Part shown: piece by piece, positions 32,546-44,500 of the stretch | Layout: each line of letters opens with the position of its first letter | How positions within the stretch are numbered: the stretch's first letter is position 1 | NCBI GenBank assembly: GCA_947396885.1 | Contig: OX377202.1 | Coordinates: 3,534,001-3,598,000 of the forward strand | Length of the DNA stretch: 64,000 nucleotides | Source: Heligmosomoides polygyrus polygyrus | Taxonomy: Eukaryota > Nematoda > Chromadorea > Rhabditida > Heligmosomidae | Reading direction: 5' to 3' | Notes under the pieces: generated by a model | What the model was told of the DNA's origin: nothing | Databases searched by the model: none | The model's input: only the letters and a program-made list of their open reading frames with translations | Made by a program: the position numbers and the translations under genes

Positions 32546-32857
32546 TTTCTGAGTTGCGGCATTTTTGTACTTCAACTGACAGATTGATTGGCGTCCCTTA
32601 TCTACCCTGGTACCCAGCTGCGCACTCCCCGTTGAGCAACGAGAGCTGTTTTAGCACGAACAGCTTGGATGGGTCTTCCTCGTTTTTGCCATTGAGCGTG
32701 GAAACCTACAGACGTCTCTGGTGTGTGCAGGTTTGCACTCTCAATAGCAAAAACGAGCTCCGATGACAACGGATTGGGTGATGTGCAGGTTTGGGTATAC
32801 TGTAGCAGGCGCGGGCACATTCACACGGCAGCAGGTGGTTAGTTACAATGACAAATA

Positions 32858-34131
32858 TTAGGTTGTAACGAAATAAATGGCACTGAACCACTGTAAATTT
32901 AAACAGTTAATATCTCGGCTTGTAGGCAAGTTTATTAATCGAAATAAAAACCTTCTGATTCTACACATCTTTGCCAACGTGACACAAGCTTTTTTATCGT
33001 AGCATAAAAATCAGAAGTTCTGGAATTGCCGAAATCCTCGAAGGCACTTTCGGCATCCTGTTGGTATTTGAACATTTTCCCTACCAAGAAGTCGCCGAGA
33101 TGCTTGAAGAAATGGTAGTCTGTTGGGGAGAGGTCGGGAGAAAACGGAGGATGTGGTAGAGTTTCAATGCTCAGCTCATTCAATTTCTGCAACGTCATTC
33201 GTGCTACATGGGGGCGGGCATTGTCGTGCCGAAGGAGAACTCGCCTTCGGTTTACCAAGGCCGGCCGGATATCCTTCAACTTTTTCATCGTTTCTTCAAT
33301 TTCAATGCAGTACTTCTCTGCCGTGATGGATTCACCGGGAGGGAGGAAGCTGTGGTGAATAATTCCCAGCGAACACCACCATACTTTCACCATTACTTTC
33401 TTTTGGTGCAATTCCGGCTTCGCAAAAACCTTGGGGCTCTCATCGCTGTCCATCCACTGTGCCGATCGTCGCCTGTTGTCGTACATTATCCATTTCTCGT
33501 CACAGGTTACGATGCGATCAAGGAATGGGTCCGTTTCGTTCCGTAGAAGCAGTGCGGACGAGATCTCATTGCGTCGGTTTCTTTGCTCCTCAGACAGCTC
33601 GTCAGGCACCCATCTTTCCAGCTTTTTGGTCTTTCCAATTTCCTTTTGATGCCGGGCAGCTGTGTTGTGACTGACGCCAAGAACCTTCGCTATCTCCCTG
33701 GCACCTTTGTGTGGATCCTCCTCTACCACATCTCTCAGCTTGTCCTCATCAACGTCACTATGCCTCCCACGACCTTCATGTTCTTCCAAGCTCTCATCTC
33801 CATTCCGGAACTTCTGATACCAACGATACGCCGTCCGAATTGTGGAACATCCTTGACCGAATGCGGCGTTGATCTTCTCGTCCGCCTCATCAGCCGTAGT
33901 GCCCAGCTTGAATTCATACAAGTAAATGCCTCGGATTACCCTTTTGTCCAAAAAAGTCAATGAAACTCTAAAGTTCTCCCACTTTTACATAGAAAATTTG
34001 GTACTCACCGGTAGAGCAAAGCTTGCGCTTCTAAATGATATGCCACATGTTACGGTTTGTTCTTGATCAAACGCGTAAAGACGCGTCAAAAAATGGCGCG
34101 AGCCAGTGCCATTTAATTCGTTACAACCTAA
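32858..34131 (-). mobile_element. mariner element (TTAGGTTGTAACGAA family), copy 2
   Basis: A 1274-bp mariner between TA duplications (32856-32857, 34132-34133), with ends TTAGGTTGTAACGAAATAAA and inverse. It is closely similar to copy 1 at 8579-9861 in inverse orientation. Confidence 0.96.
32935..33957 (-). CDS. mariner transposase, uninterrupted frame without ATG
   Basis: The frame runs without stop or frameshift over about 340 codons and keeps both helix-turn-helix regions and all DD34D residues (TCDEKW, RHDNARPH, SPDLSPTDYHFF), ending SRWQRCVESEGFYFD. A TAA lies upstream in the same frame. The ATG used in copy 1 (ATGGACAAAAGG) is lost: here the sequence is TTTTTTGGACAAAAGG, so the frame would have to start at TTG (33958-33960) or not at all. 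One codon is missing after FYAT relative to copy 1. Apart from the start codon it could encode an active enzyme. Confidence 0.85.
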   Translation of the reverse strand, partial: TFLDKRVIRGIYLYEFKLGTTADEADEKINAAFGQGCSTIRTAYRWYQKFRNGDESLEEHEGRGRHSDVDEDKLRDVVEEDPHKGAREIAKVLGVSHNTAARHQKEIGKTKKLERWVPDELSEEQRNRRNEISSALLLRNETDPFLDRIVTCDEKWIMYDNRRRSAQWMDSDESPKVFAKPELHQKKVMVKVWWCSLGIIHHSFLPPGESITAEKYCIEIEETMKKLKDIRPALVNRRRVLLRHDNARPHVARMTLQKLNELSIETLPHPPFSPDLSPTDYHFFKHLGDFLVGKMFKYQQDAESAFEDFGNSRTSDFYATIKKLVSRWQRCVESEGFYFD

Positions 34132-34133
34132 TA

Positions 34134-35508
34134 GTTTGAGCTCGCATGATGTTATTGTGGCCCTAATGTGGAAGTTCCAGAGGTGGTTTGTTTGCTCAGG
34201 GCACTGATTGGATAGCCGTTCATAGCAGCTCCGGAACTTACTGATATTGTATTGTTTTTACAAGGAATGCAGCGATGATGCGGTAGTTCCTCCGAGATAC
34301 TTCATTAACGCAGCAGAAGGGCTCGATCCTATGAAAAACCATTTCCTTGTGTAGAAGACTTCTGCAGCTATTGGCTAAGTGAGTATGTTACGCTACAGTA
34401 TCGAAAAATGGCGAAATTCGTACCATTTGTGCGTCTTCGGTGGGAGTCTACGGTATTAGTCGCTAATGTGGCCTACATGGAGAGGTGAGAAGGCGTTAGA
34501 TGACCGATCGTGCAGGTCCGTCCTGGCTAGATTGCCCGTTCGACGCGGCATGATTGCTCAGATGCGTTGCTTCCTCTCCACATGTAGGCCTGATTAACGA
34601 CCAGTATCGACTCTAATGGTGTGCACATGTGGCAGCAGAAGTTCTTGGGGGCTGAATCGTAGAGGAGACGAGCGCGCTTTGGTCAGCTCTGTGCTGTGGA
34701 CTGGTGGTTTCTGGGCTGGTAAGGAGAGGTGCCAAGGGATGGGGAGGGTAGGTGACCTTCGCAGCACGCGGGCACGTCACTTTGCGGAAACAACGATGAA
34801 ATGCACCGCAAAAAGCTAAGCCTCTCGACTCCCTAAGCTTCCCCCTCCTCCTTCTTTGTTCTCCCCGGGGTCTTCAACTCCTCACCCTCCTTGGCCTCCT
34901 CGTCTGGGAACGTACCCTCCGGCTCCTACTTCCTTCCGTGGTCCTCCTCGGAGCTCGCCTCCTGCATCGCTCTGCCACCGTCGTCGCCCTTTTTGCCGAG
35001 TCACTGCGCGGATGTCGATCCCGTGGCCGCTCGTCCAGGAGTCGGCCCCGCTAACCACTCCGCCATTCGGGCCCTATCTAGGCGGGATCTCGGGACAATC
35101 ATATAGGTCAAAAATGCGATCGCCGTATGAGAATGGGCTCCCCACCCGTCACCCCGCTATGAATTCGCGCATCGTTCTGCTTTCAGGTCGCGCCGATGGA
35201 GCTGTGTTCGTCCCAAACGCAGCAGGAGAGAGGCTTCATGATGCTGCTCCGATGCTGCATCCACTATTATCTCACTCGCTCACTATTATACCTTTGTAAA
35301 GTTACCGAGTGTTTGTTTTGTAACTCATACCAACCATCGCCAGTGGGCATAACACAAAGGACAACTAGGCTTCAAACTCTCAAAATACACATGTACAACT
35401 CACATTCATCGCAGAGTAACAGCAACGTATATAGTTCTAAGTGGACAACAACAACAGCAACAACAATCTATAACACAAAGCAGTGTACCAGCGCAATTAT
35501 GGACACCG
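34134..35508. other. Unclassified; includes Cys-rich copy 2
   Basis: 34615-34740 (+) is the second Cys-rich fragment (SRSSWGLNRRG). From 34835 to 35110 the sequence is C- and T-rich and would encode Pro/Ser-rich nonsense. No supported host exon. It lies downstream of the Fcf2-like gene's stop codon. Confidence 0.35.
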
Positions 35509-38500
35509 TTACTTTGATTTCCGTTTCTTGTCGACAGGCTTCTCTTTCCGGCTGCGTCGCGGATTCGAATGCTGGAACGCGCCTCGTCTCTTCTTCTTCT
35601 CACGTTGTTGTATGGCGTTGAACCTTAACGTTGTAAACACTTACGGGAGACAAGAAACATCGCCTACGCGAACTGTATCTATTACTGGACAGCGAGAAGT
35701 TAAGATTTGTTCATGGCTCTTAAACTATTATCACTATGCACTGCAGCACAGTGAAATACGCAGCAAAGGTAGGAACACTAAACCTACGACTGAGTCGCCC
35801 CTTGTACATTCTCGAAAATTCGAAACGCACTACGATTCAGCCTGTTCCACCCAAGTTTCTCTTTGAAGGAGAGGCCAGGTTATATAGTGAAAAGGGAGAT
35901 ATTAGGTTTAAAGAGACCTCTCCACACTTCGATTTTTTTACCGTTTTCTTTGTAAATGCGTTAGCCAATACTGATAGCTGATTTCGTAATTCCATCACAC
36001 TTGTCTACCGTTCGCACGCGGACATAGGTTAAGATCCTTCTTGTACTTCGCTATCCATCCAATGTTCCGGACTCAATGCCAGATCTACCTCATGGCCATT
36101 CTCGGTACGGCATTCTTCATGAAAGATCTACAGCACGTCAGGCAGCCGACCAAATTAACCATATATTAGGGGGGGGGGGGGGGCAAAGGTAATGAGACTC
36201 TCCATGCCGTGTCCATATATCTCGTGGCTGGAGTCTGGTTTCGTACTTGTCGTATTTGTATGTTTGTATGCTACTTACTGAAGGCCACCTGAGAAGTTAC
36301 CACTTCCGCCCTTTCCAGAAGCATGCCAAAATCCCAGTCCGTCTCGTGCCGAACCCCCAGTCTGATAAGTGGACCTGTGTCGCGCAAATCTCCCCCAATT
36401 CCCAACCCCGAGCAACCTGGGCTCAATATTCACGCAAGATGAGAAGTACGTCTTCTACCTTAACCCTGCCAAGCAGCTAGTCTGGGTGAGGCCTGGTGAC
36501 CTGTTACCGACCTTCGTTCGGCGAGATGTTCACGGCGAGAAGCATCTTTGGAGCTTTTGGGTCTGCGCCCATGAACCGGTTTACCGGAAGCTGTTTCCCA
36601 AGAGCACTACGATGAACTCCAAGGCCATGGTGAACGAAATAGAAGAGATGGGCCTGCGACTCGCTCTTATTCATTCGCAGCGCTTCAAGAAGGTTCTCCT
36701 CTTCGACAACGCCGCACCCCATCGAGAACAAGTAACCACGGATAAGCTTGACCAGCTGGGCTACGTTCACATGCCTCAACCACCGTATTCGCCGGACATC
36801 TCTCCATGCGACTACCACTACTTCTTGAGCCTACAGGACTTCCTAGTCGGAAGGGACACAAGAACCCAAGCAGTCCTTGACAACCATGTCGAGCAGTTGA
36901 TCAACACCAGGCCCCAGCAGTTCTGGAAGGATGAGATCAGGAAGTTGGCTGAGCGATGGCAGCAAGGTCCTTGCCCTTAATGGCAAATACATTCCTCAGC
37001 ATCGTTGAGTTGTAATTGAGTTATAGAGAGATGAAGATTTTTTTCAATTTGTCTCATTACTTTTGCCCCCCCCCCCCCTAATATATGGCTTGTGACCTAC
37101 TACTCATCGCAGCTGCTATGAGTGGTTCGAAACGTTCTTAAAGGGAGATTATTCACTCGAAGACAAAGCAAGGTCATGAAGGCCAATGAATTGGACAACA
37201 CTGAACTGCTCCATCTTCTTCGTGCCGATAGTAGGCAACCGACACGGCAACTGGCAGAGAAGCTCGGAGTGTCTCATAGGATAGTGGGAATCCATCTGAA
37301 GGGTCTTGGCTTTGCATGGAAATTTGGAGCTTGGATTCCACATGCTTTGTCAGACACTAATAAAGGTCAACGGCTCTCCATCGCTGCTTCTATTCTGTCC
37401 AGGCACGAAAGCAAGTCTTTTCTGCCGCGGATTATGACAGGCGATGATTCCTGGGTTTTGTATGCCAACTTCCGAAGAAAAAGACAATGGGCACAAAAGG
37501 GAGAGAACCCTAAGCCTGATCTCAAGCCCAATGTTCACGAAAGGAAGATTCTCTTGAGTGTTTGTGGGATACCAGAGCAGTGATTACTGGGAAAATCTCA
37601 GAAGTGGAGAGACACTTACTGCTGCCACATACAGTGGCCAACTCCACAGAGTCGCCGCAGCTCTCCAAGAAAAGAAGCCTGAGAAGTCGAAAGTGATGAT
37701 CCTGCATGACAATGCAAAGCCAGATGTTGCAAGACTCACGAGAGAAACAATAAAGGGGATGGGCTGGGAGGTAATGCCACATCTACCGTATAGCCCTGAC
37801 CTCGCCCCTGCCGACTACCATCTCTTCCGTGCTCTCAAGCAAGAAATTGGTGGGAAATGTTTCGAAACTCACGAAGACCTCAAAAATTGGATTTAGCAAT
37901 GATTCGACTCCAGAACTGCAGCTTTTAGCGAGAGGAATTAGAAAATTACCCAGTCTTTGGAAAAAAGTAGTGGAGCAAAATGGAGATTATCTCAATTGAT
38001 TTGACCTTTTAGTTGTGAAATAATAAATCTTTGAAAAAATGAAAATACTTTTTCCAACATAATATCAGAGAAACATACTTTGCTCTCTTGGTCTGTGCAA
38101 ACTGCTGATCATTGAGCAACTCGTCGAGCATAGTTCGCTTCCGTTCCTTCTTAGTCATTCGACTGCTATAGAAGTCTTCAGGAGCATCGACAATACGTCC
38201 AACCTAAACACAACATCAAAATTCAGTTTGTAATCGAAACCATCAGAATGCGTCATAAGAAATCCAAAGAATGGAGCGTAACTTCATACAACCACAGTGC
38301 AATGCAATTTTGTAAGTCATAATCAATTAAGCGTCGGGGATCACAGGAAACTTAGCCATAGTTGATGAAAGTAATGCATAAGGCCCCGTTTATACTTCCG
38401 ACGCCGAGCGACGCGACGACATGTAAAGTGGCCAAATTGATCGATCGCGTAGCTCAATCAATATGACCACTATACGTGGCGTCGCGTCGCTCGGCGTCGA

Positions 38501-41500
38501 AGTATTAACGGGGCCTAAGGTAAATAAGTTTTCGTGAAGGATGTTAAAGGACCGGAAGGCGTTAAGCAAACCCTGTTACGGATGCGCCACGCATTCTACT
38601 TCAACGGTATGCCATAAAAGCAATTGTAAAGCGCAAATGGCCAGCATGGTGGCCGATCGATGGACATGCTTACTTTTATACCCTTCCCAGATAAGTCCGG
38701 AGCCAGTTCACGAACCACGAAGGGATCAGAGCATGGTTAATCTGGGCGGAATCCCAACCGAGCACTCCGATTCGGGGCGCTGCGACAAGCAGCGCCTCCT
38801 TCAAACGTGCTATCACGCACCCTAAATAGAATAAAACCAACGTACCCCTTATCAAGCTTGCCTGACACCAGTCCATTACTGCTAGATGGGCGAGAGACCT
38901 GTCTGCTTTCGAGTTGTAAAGGACAATCGGCTTTTTTGCCGGTTTACTAATGCTTCTACGAAAATGTTCCCTATCGAAAAGTAGAGATTCTGTTACAGTA
39001 GGCAGCTGTATTATTAGGTTGGCTTCTAATTTCGTGGACTCCCAAGCACCTTAAACAAAAGTATTTACTAACAAATAACAATTTTCAGTCAAAATAAAAT
39101 CCCCTGGAACACAGAACTGCTTCCCATTTATCAGGTAGCTGGTCTATCCCACGGCTGTAGAATCCGGATCTATCCTAGTCCGGGGGGCACATAACTAAAA
39201 ACTAGGCAACAAAATGAATTAATACTTACCGAGAGGCTCCTAGAGAACGAAACCTAACCTAAAAGAAACCAAGAATACACGAACAAACAAAAAGAAATCG
39301 CCGCTGTTTACAACCGTCTCGGCGGGAAAAGAGCGACGGAATAGAGTCATGCCGTGTGCTGACCGCCGCTTGACATGTTATAACCAGGATCTAACATGGT
39401 GGAGAGGGCGTATGAAGCCGCATGCCGCGTGCTGACCGTCGTTTGACATGTTATAACCACGATCTAACATGGGGAGGAGGGCACACAACTTTGCCTTCTT
39501 GCAACCGTAACAAATGTAATTTTCGTTTTTTCTTTGTGACTTTTTCTTGTTTACGTTCTGTATTGTTCTGAAGGAGCCGCTCTGCAACTCTTGAGTGAAT
39601 TTGTCACATATAATACTTTTTAGTTATGTGGCCCCCCAGACTAGGATAGATCCTAGAATCCTTGTGGCCAAGTATCCTTGGAGGTCAATTTTGACCGGGT
39701 TCACAATAAATAAATCGTCTTCCAACCAAGAAGTGCTGCAGCGAACGAAAAGGTGATTGTCACTTGGCGCACAATCTGGGTTGTAAGGTGTATGAGTTAG
39801 ACGCTACCAACCAAGGTCTTCGATTTTTTGAAGCGTCCGATTCGCGAGGCGCCCTCCGTTTGGTGGTGTCAAAAAGGTGTCATTTTCTGGGAGCTCATCA
39901 AGAGCGGTTCCATCAATAGCGGTTGTCTGAGCTACCAGAATCGGTTCAGACAGCTTTTCCGGAGTGGAATTATCTTTCAGCAAGATAACGCTAGATCACA
40001 CACGTCGCGAACAGGACGCTTCAAAAAAAAAATCCAAGATTTTGGCTGGGAGCGTCTAACTCATCCACCTTACAGCCCACACTGTGCGCCGACTGACTAC
40101 CACCTTTCTAGTTCGCTGCAGCACTTCTTGGTTGGAAGAGGATGTATTAATCTGGACCAGGTCGAAATGCACCTCCAAGGATTCTTGGCCTCAAAAGCAA
40201 AAGAATTCTACAGCTATAAACGTGAGATGAACCAGCGACCTGAAAACGGGAGACAGTCCTGCGTTCCAAGGGATTATACTTTGATGGAAAATTGTTATTT
40301 GTTAGTAAACAAGGTGCTTGAGAGTCCACGAAATTAACTGCCAACCTAATACTTCCATGCATGTATGTATGTCACAAGAAAACGGTCAATTATAAGGGAC
40401 GAATAATCCTAGTAGAAAATAGCCGCACTTCAAATCCGAAGCCCTAGATCATGACTGCCAAATCGGCGCCCGGCCATAGATAATTTTACTCGTTCAACTT
40501 GAGAAAAACAGTAGCTCTGCTCTGTAGATTACCTGGAAATACTTGGGCAGAACTTCACGATCATTCCGTCGATAGAACGCCAGTGGATCAATTGCGGCAC
40601 GCATTTGAAGCAGCTCCAGGTCGGCTTTTGCTTCATCTGTAAGCTCAGTGGCTGGAAGGTCGAACCAGTCGCGGCCTTTCGTTTTCTCGCGTTCCAACTA
40701 AATGATGGATAAATAGCTTAAAAGATAAAGCAAATACAAAACATAGAAACCAACACCACACCAATCGCATGAATACCGCCTAATGAAAGCGAATATTTAT
40801 TTATTTATTACACGTTGGAGGGGGCACTAGTAAGACAGTAACTCAGACATGTAACAAATGCAAGAAAAATTAGAAACGAGTTGGTTAAAACGATCATGGT
40901 GAGATTTCAGATAAAAAATCGAAATATGAAAAAGTGAAATATAATCAATGAGCTCTGGAGTAGATTTTCCTCAGCAGATCACTACGTCCATTTAAGAAAA
41001 ACTGAAAATATTGAACGAAAAGAACAAAAATACACCTTGACTGAGTCAGTGACCACATGCTTTCTTGCGAAAACCCTTATAAATTCAAATACAAGAACAG
41101 GTATTTGCTTTGCCGAAGAGTAGCCCAGCATTTTTTTAATTATAATCTTACTATATATAATTCGGTTAGTCCGTGGGTCACGTTGCCAGTCATGGGGGGA
41201 GGGGGGACAAAGTCAAAGGATGTCTTCGACAGGACGGCGTATAGAAGCCGGGTTTTCTTTGAGCTTAACCATGGGCGATTGCTGGACAGCTATACCCTTG
41301 GCGGCGGATCGCCCAAATTTACAATATTCTGAGCGGGCAACGCGTCAGGCTATGGATGAGGATCAAGTGCCGAGCGTAGAGATGAAGAAGACCTGACATA
41401 GACGTCGTCCAACGTGCATAAGGATTCAGAGTAAGCGGAACCAGAAAAAGGGGATTAGAAAGAGGAAACCAGTAAAGGGGGGACCATTAAGGAGGACTAG

Positions 41501-44500
41501 TACAGGCCACCACTAGGGGGTGGGGCAGTAAGTATTTTCGGCACTAGTTAAAAGTTTCGATTCCACCGACACGACTTCGGTCGAAAAAAATTTCTTCGCT
41601 GAAGCTTTGTCTAGGGGGGTTACAGGGTGCGTAAAAAGTATTGACGCACCTACGTTTTGATTCAGCTCCAGCTTTTTCCTTCTACCCCTCTAGGTTTTTG
41701 TGTGTTATTTTTGTTGTCTGTATTGTGCTCAAAAAACACTCACAAAAAAAAACTGATGAAACAAGACCATCGTCGCTACGGTGGCCCTTTTTTGTCTGTT
41801 ACCCAAAGAGCTGAATATTTCCTTAACAAGAGAATTAGGCACTGTTCGAAACGGTTGGTGAGGAAAGAGGTCAGCAACCAAAACGTCAGCCACGGCTCTA
41901 TCATAACAGATGATGATTACAATATGTTCAAGCACGATAACGTTCGAATCCAAAATTATCAATCTCTGTCCGATAACGGCAAACAGGTAACGCGCGCAGG
42001 TGTGGACAGCTTCTCAGACGAACACAGCTTAAACATGAATCCGCTGGATTACTGTTTTTAGGCGATTTTGGAGAATGAGGTCTGTGCTACTTACAAGTGA
42101 CCAGTCGCAGAAGGCTACCCTGTTCAAAGCACGGGACGAAATCCAAGCGAGTACTTGCGGCGCGTGCTCATGAATCTTTCCGTCGTTTTCGCTCCTGTAT
42201 TCACAGTAAAGGAGCCAATGTCAATTACGAGTTACTCTATCGTGCTCGCAAGATCATTTTCCATATTTCTCAAGTGAATATTTGAAAACTTACTGCGCAA
42301 TACTACTTCCACAACCGTCATTTACTGCGTCAACACTTTTTACGCACCCTGTACTACGTCGATTTAGGAAGAACTGAAAATATTGAACGAAAAGAACAAC
42401 AATAGACCTTGATTGAGTCAGTGACCACATGCTTTCTTGAGAAAACCCTTAAGTACCGAGCGTAGGGATGAAGAAGACCTGACATAGACGTCGTCCAACG
42501 TGCATAAGGATTCAGAGTAAGCGGAACCAGAAAAAGGGGATTAGAAAGAGGAAACCAGTAAAGGGGGGACCATTAAGGAGGACTAGTACAGGCCACCACT
42601 AGGGGGTGGGGCAGTAAGTATTTTCGGCACTAGTTAAAAGTTTCGATTCCACCGACACGACTTCGGTCGAAAAAAATTTCTTCGCTGAAGCTTTGTCTGG
42701 GGGGTTATTTGGGGTGCTGATAACGAATCCTATATCGGTTTTTCGTTTTACGCTGGAGTTTGGGCGAAATCGGTGACCATTATCTTAGTCACCCGTACCT
42801 TCCGTAACCTACCGTACTCCAGTGTAAAACGAAAAACGGATGTCAGATTCGTGATCAGCACCCCAAATAACCCCCTAGACAAAGTTTGGGCAAAATCGGT
42901 GATTATGATCTCAGCAACCCTAGTTACCCGTAGCTACCGTAACCTACTTACTCCAGCGTAAAACGAGAAACGGATGTCAGATTCGTGATCAGCACCCCAA
43001 ATAACCCCCTAGACAAAGTTTCAGCGAAGAAATTTTTTTTCAACCGAAGTCGTGTCGGTGGAGTCGGAACTTTTAACTAGTGACGTATTTTCTCCCAATA
43101 TCGTTCATATGTGTCGGGTTCCTGAAGACGTGCTACATACGTCGTGCCACGTGTGTCGGGGTGCAGAAGACGTTGCATAGAGTTCAGCGTGGTGACACTT
43201 GCGTCGGGACTCAGCAAATCTGTCACATCTGCTATGCAGCACTCGTCGGAATTCTGAACACGTGGCAGAGACGTCGTATAACGTGCGTCCAGCTCCAGAA
43301 GACGTGCCACAGTTCAGACTTTGCGCGGCATGCGTTGATTTTCAGAAAAGCTTTTAATGGCATTTGTTTCTGCAGATTAAGCACTTCGGATTGGGATTCT
43401 CACGATCTGTTTCTTGCCACTAGTTGATACTTTGGAAATAAACCGCGTGATAAAGGGTGAACAGGCTTCATAGGAGCATTCTTGAGCATTCTGCCCTACC
43501 AAATCTGCTCACATTATTCCTCTAAACCAGTATTTTACTGAAATCAGAGTAAGAAGGCCTAAAGAAGAAAAAAAGAGGGGCGGGGTGTTCTACTCCTTGC
43601 GTGTTTGGGAACGATTGACGGCCGCTAGGCCGCTGGACGGCAGGCGAAGGCAGAAACGAATTCGGTGCGAATTTCATAATACTTGAGCAGAAATAGATAA
43701 TTCTGAAGAAATAACAAGGTGATACCGCATCGCTGACCTTTCTCATCTTCTTCACGGCTCTCCGTCCCATAAGCTTTGCTGTTTCCGCATAGTTCTTCTC
43801 GAAGGATGGGCCGCAAATCGCCTTGTCGAGCAACTGCAAATGAACGAGGCGACAATGAGAATGGGAGACTAGATGAGGAAGTGCGTACCTTTTTCAAGCT
43901 GTCGTCGATTACTACTGGATCGGTTTTCGTCTCAACGGCACCATCTTTCAAAACATCTTGCGTTGAGCTCGTCTCTGCCTCGGCCGGCTCCTCGTCGCCG
44001 ATCCCAGAGTCAAGGACGAAAAAGTCGCCGTTGTCGATGCTGGGCTAAAAATGAGTTCTCATTCAATCTTCGCTCGAAAATTAGAGGAACAAACATGAAA
44101 GTGGTCTTCGCGAACATGAAAGTGATAGACTAGCTCAGGAGGTCTACTCCAAACGGATCTACCCCAATCGGAGCGGAGCGTGTAATGATTTGCGCCTCTA
44201 AGCCCTCCTTTGAGTCTTTAGGAGAATCTCAACTGCGGTCCATGATGCCATGTCACTTAAATTCAGGAGATATTCTTGTGTGACATGGGATGACATTTGC
44301 AAATGACACTTTACAGCTGCTACGCCCAATTAGGATAGATTCTCCAAACCATTTTACGTGTGCGACCACTCCTTTTACCATAAATCCCCTCTAGTCTACG
44401 TATACAATAATGGACAAGCCAGCTGGCATACTCCTACCGTAATCCTTGGCGTCAATTGCATGCTTCTTGAGGAGGTCACGGAGGCGGTACGTTCGAAATA

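Larger units (their letters stand above)
35902..38062 (+). mobile_element. mariner element interrupted by another mariner
   Basis: Outer element with ends TTAGGTTT... and ...CCAACATAA between TA duplications (35900-35901, 38063-38064), inserted in the last intron of the Fcf2-like gene. After removing the inner insertion 36166-37081 it is about 1245 bp. Its sequence matches the element at 54633-55912. Confidence 0.85.
39014..40349. mobile_element. Palindromic mariner derivative
   Basis: Ends begin TTAGGTTGGC with TA duplications (39012-39013, 40350-40351). The two termini are inverted copies not only of the TIR but of the whole 3' part of the element. Left 39014-39835 (minus the MITE 39166-39653) aligns in inverse with about 40010-40349, including the coding words GCTGCAGCACTTCTTGGTTG and CAAGATTTTGGCTGGGAGCG-like sequence. 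The 5' end of the ancestral mariner is gone. The + strand retains a catalytic-half frame (39828-40337) with FQQDNARSHTS and PTDYH. Confidence 0.85.

Noticed and set aside
34835..35299. Pro/Ser-rich coding exon
   Set aside because: The ORF follows a C/T-rich low-complexity stretch, with alternative frames equally open.
41079..41364. Helitron
   Set aside because: The segment absent from duplication unit B lacks the 5' TC, 3' CTRR and terminal hairpin expected of a Helitron, and no insertion between A and T is evident.
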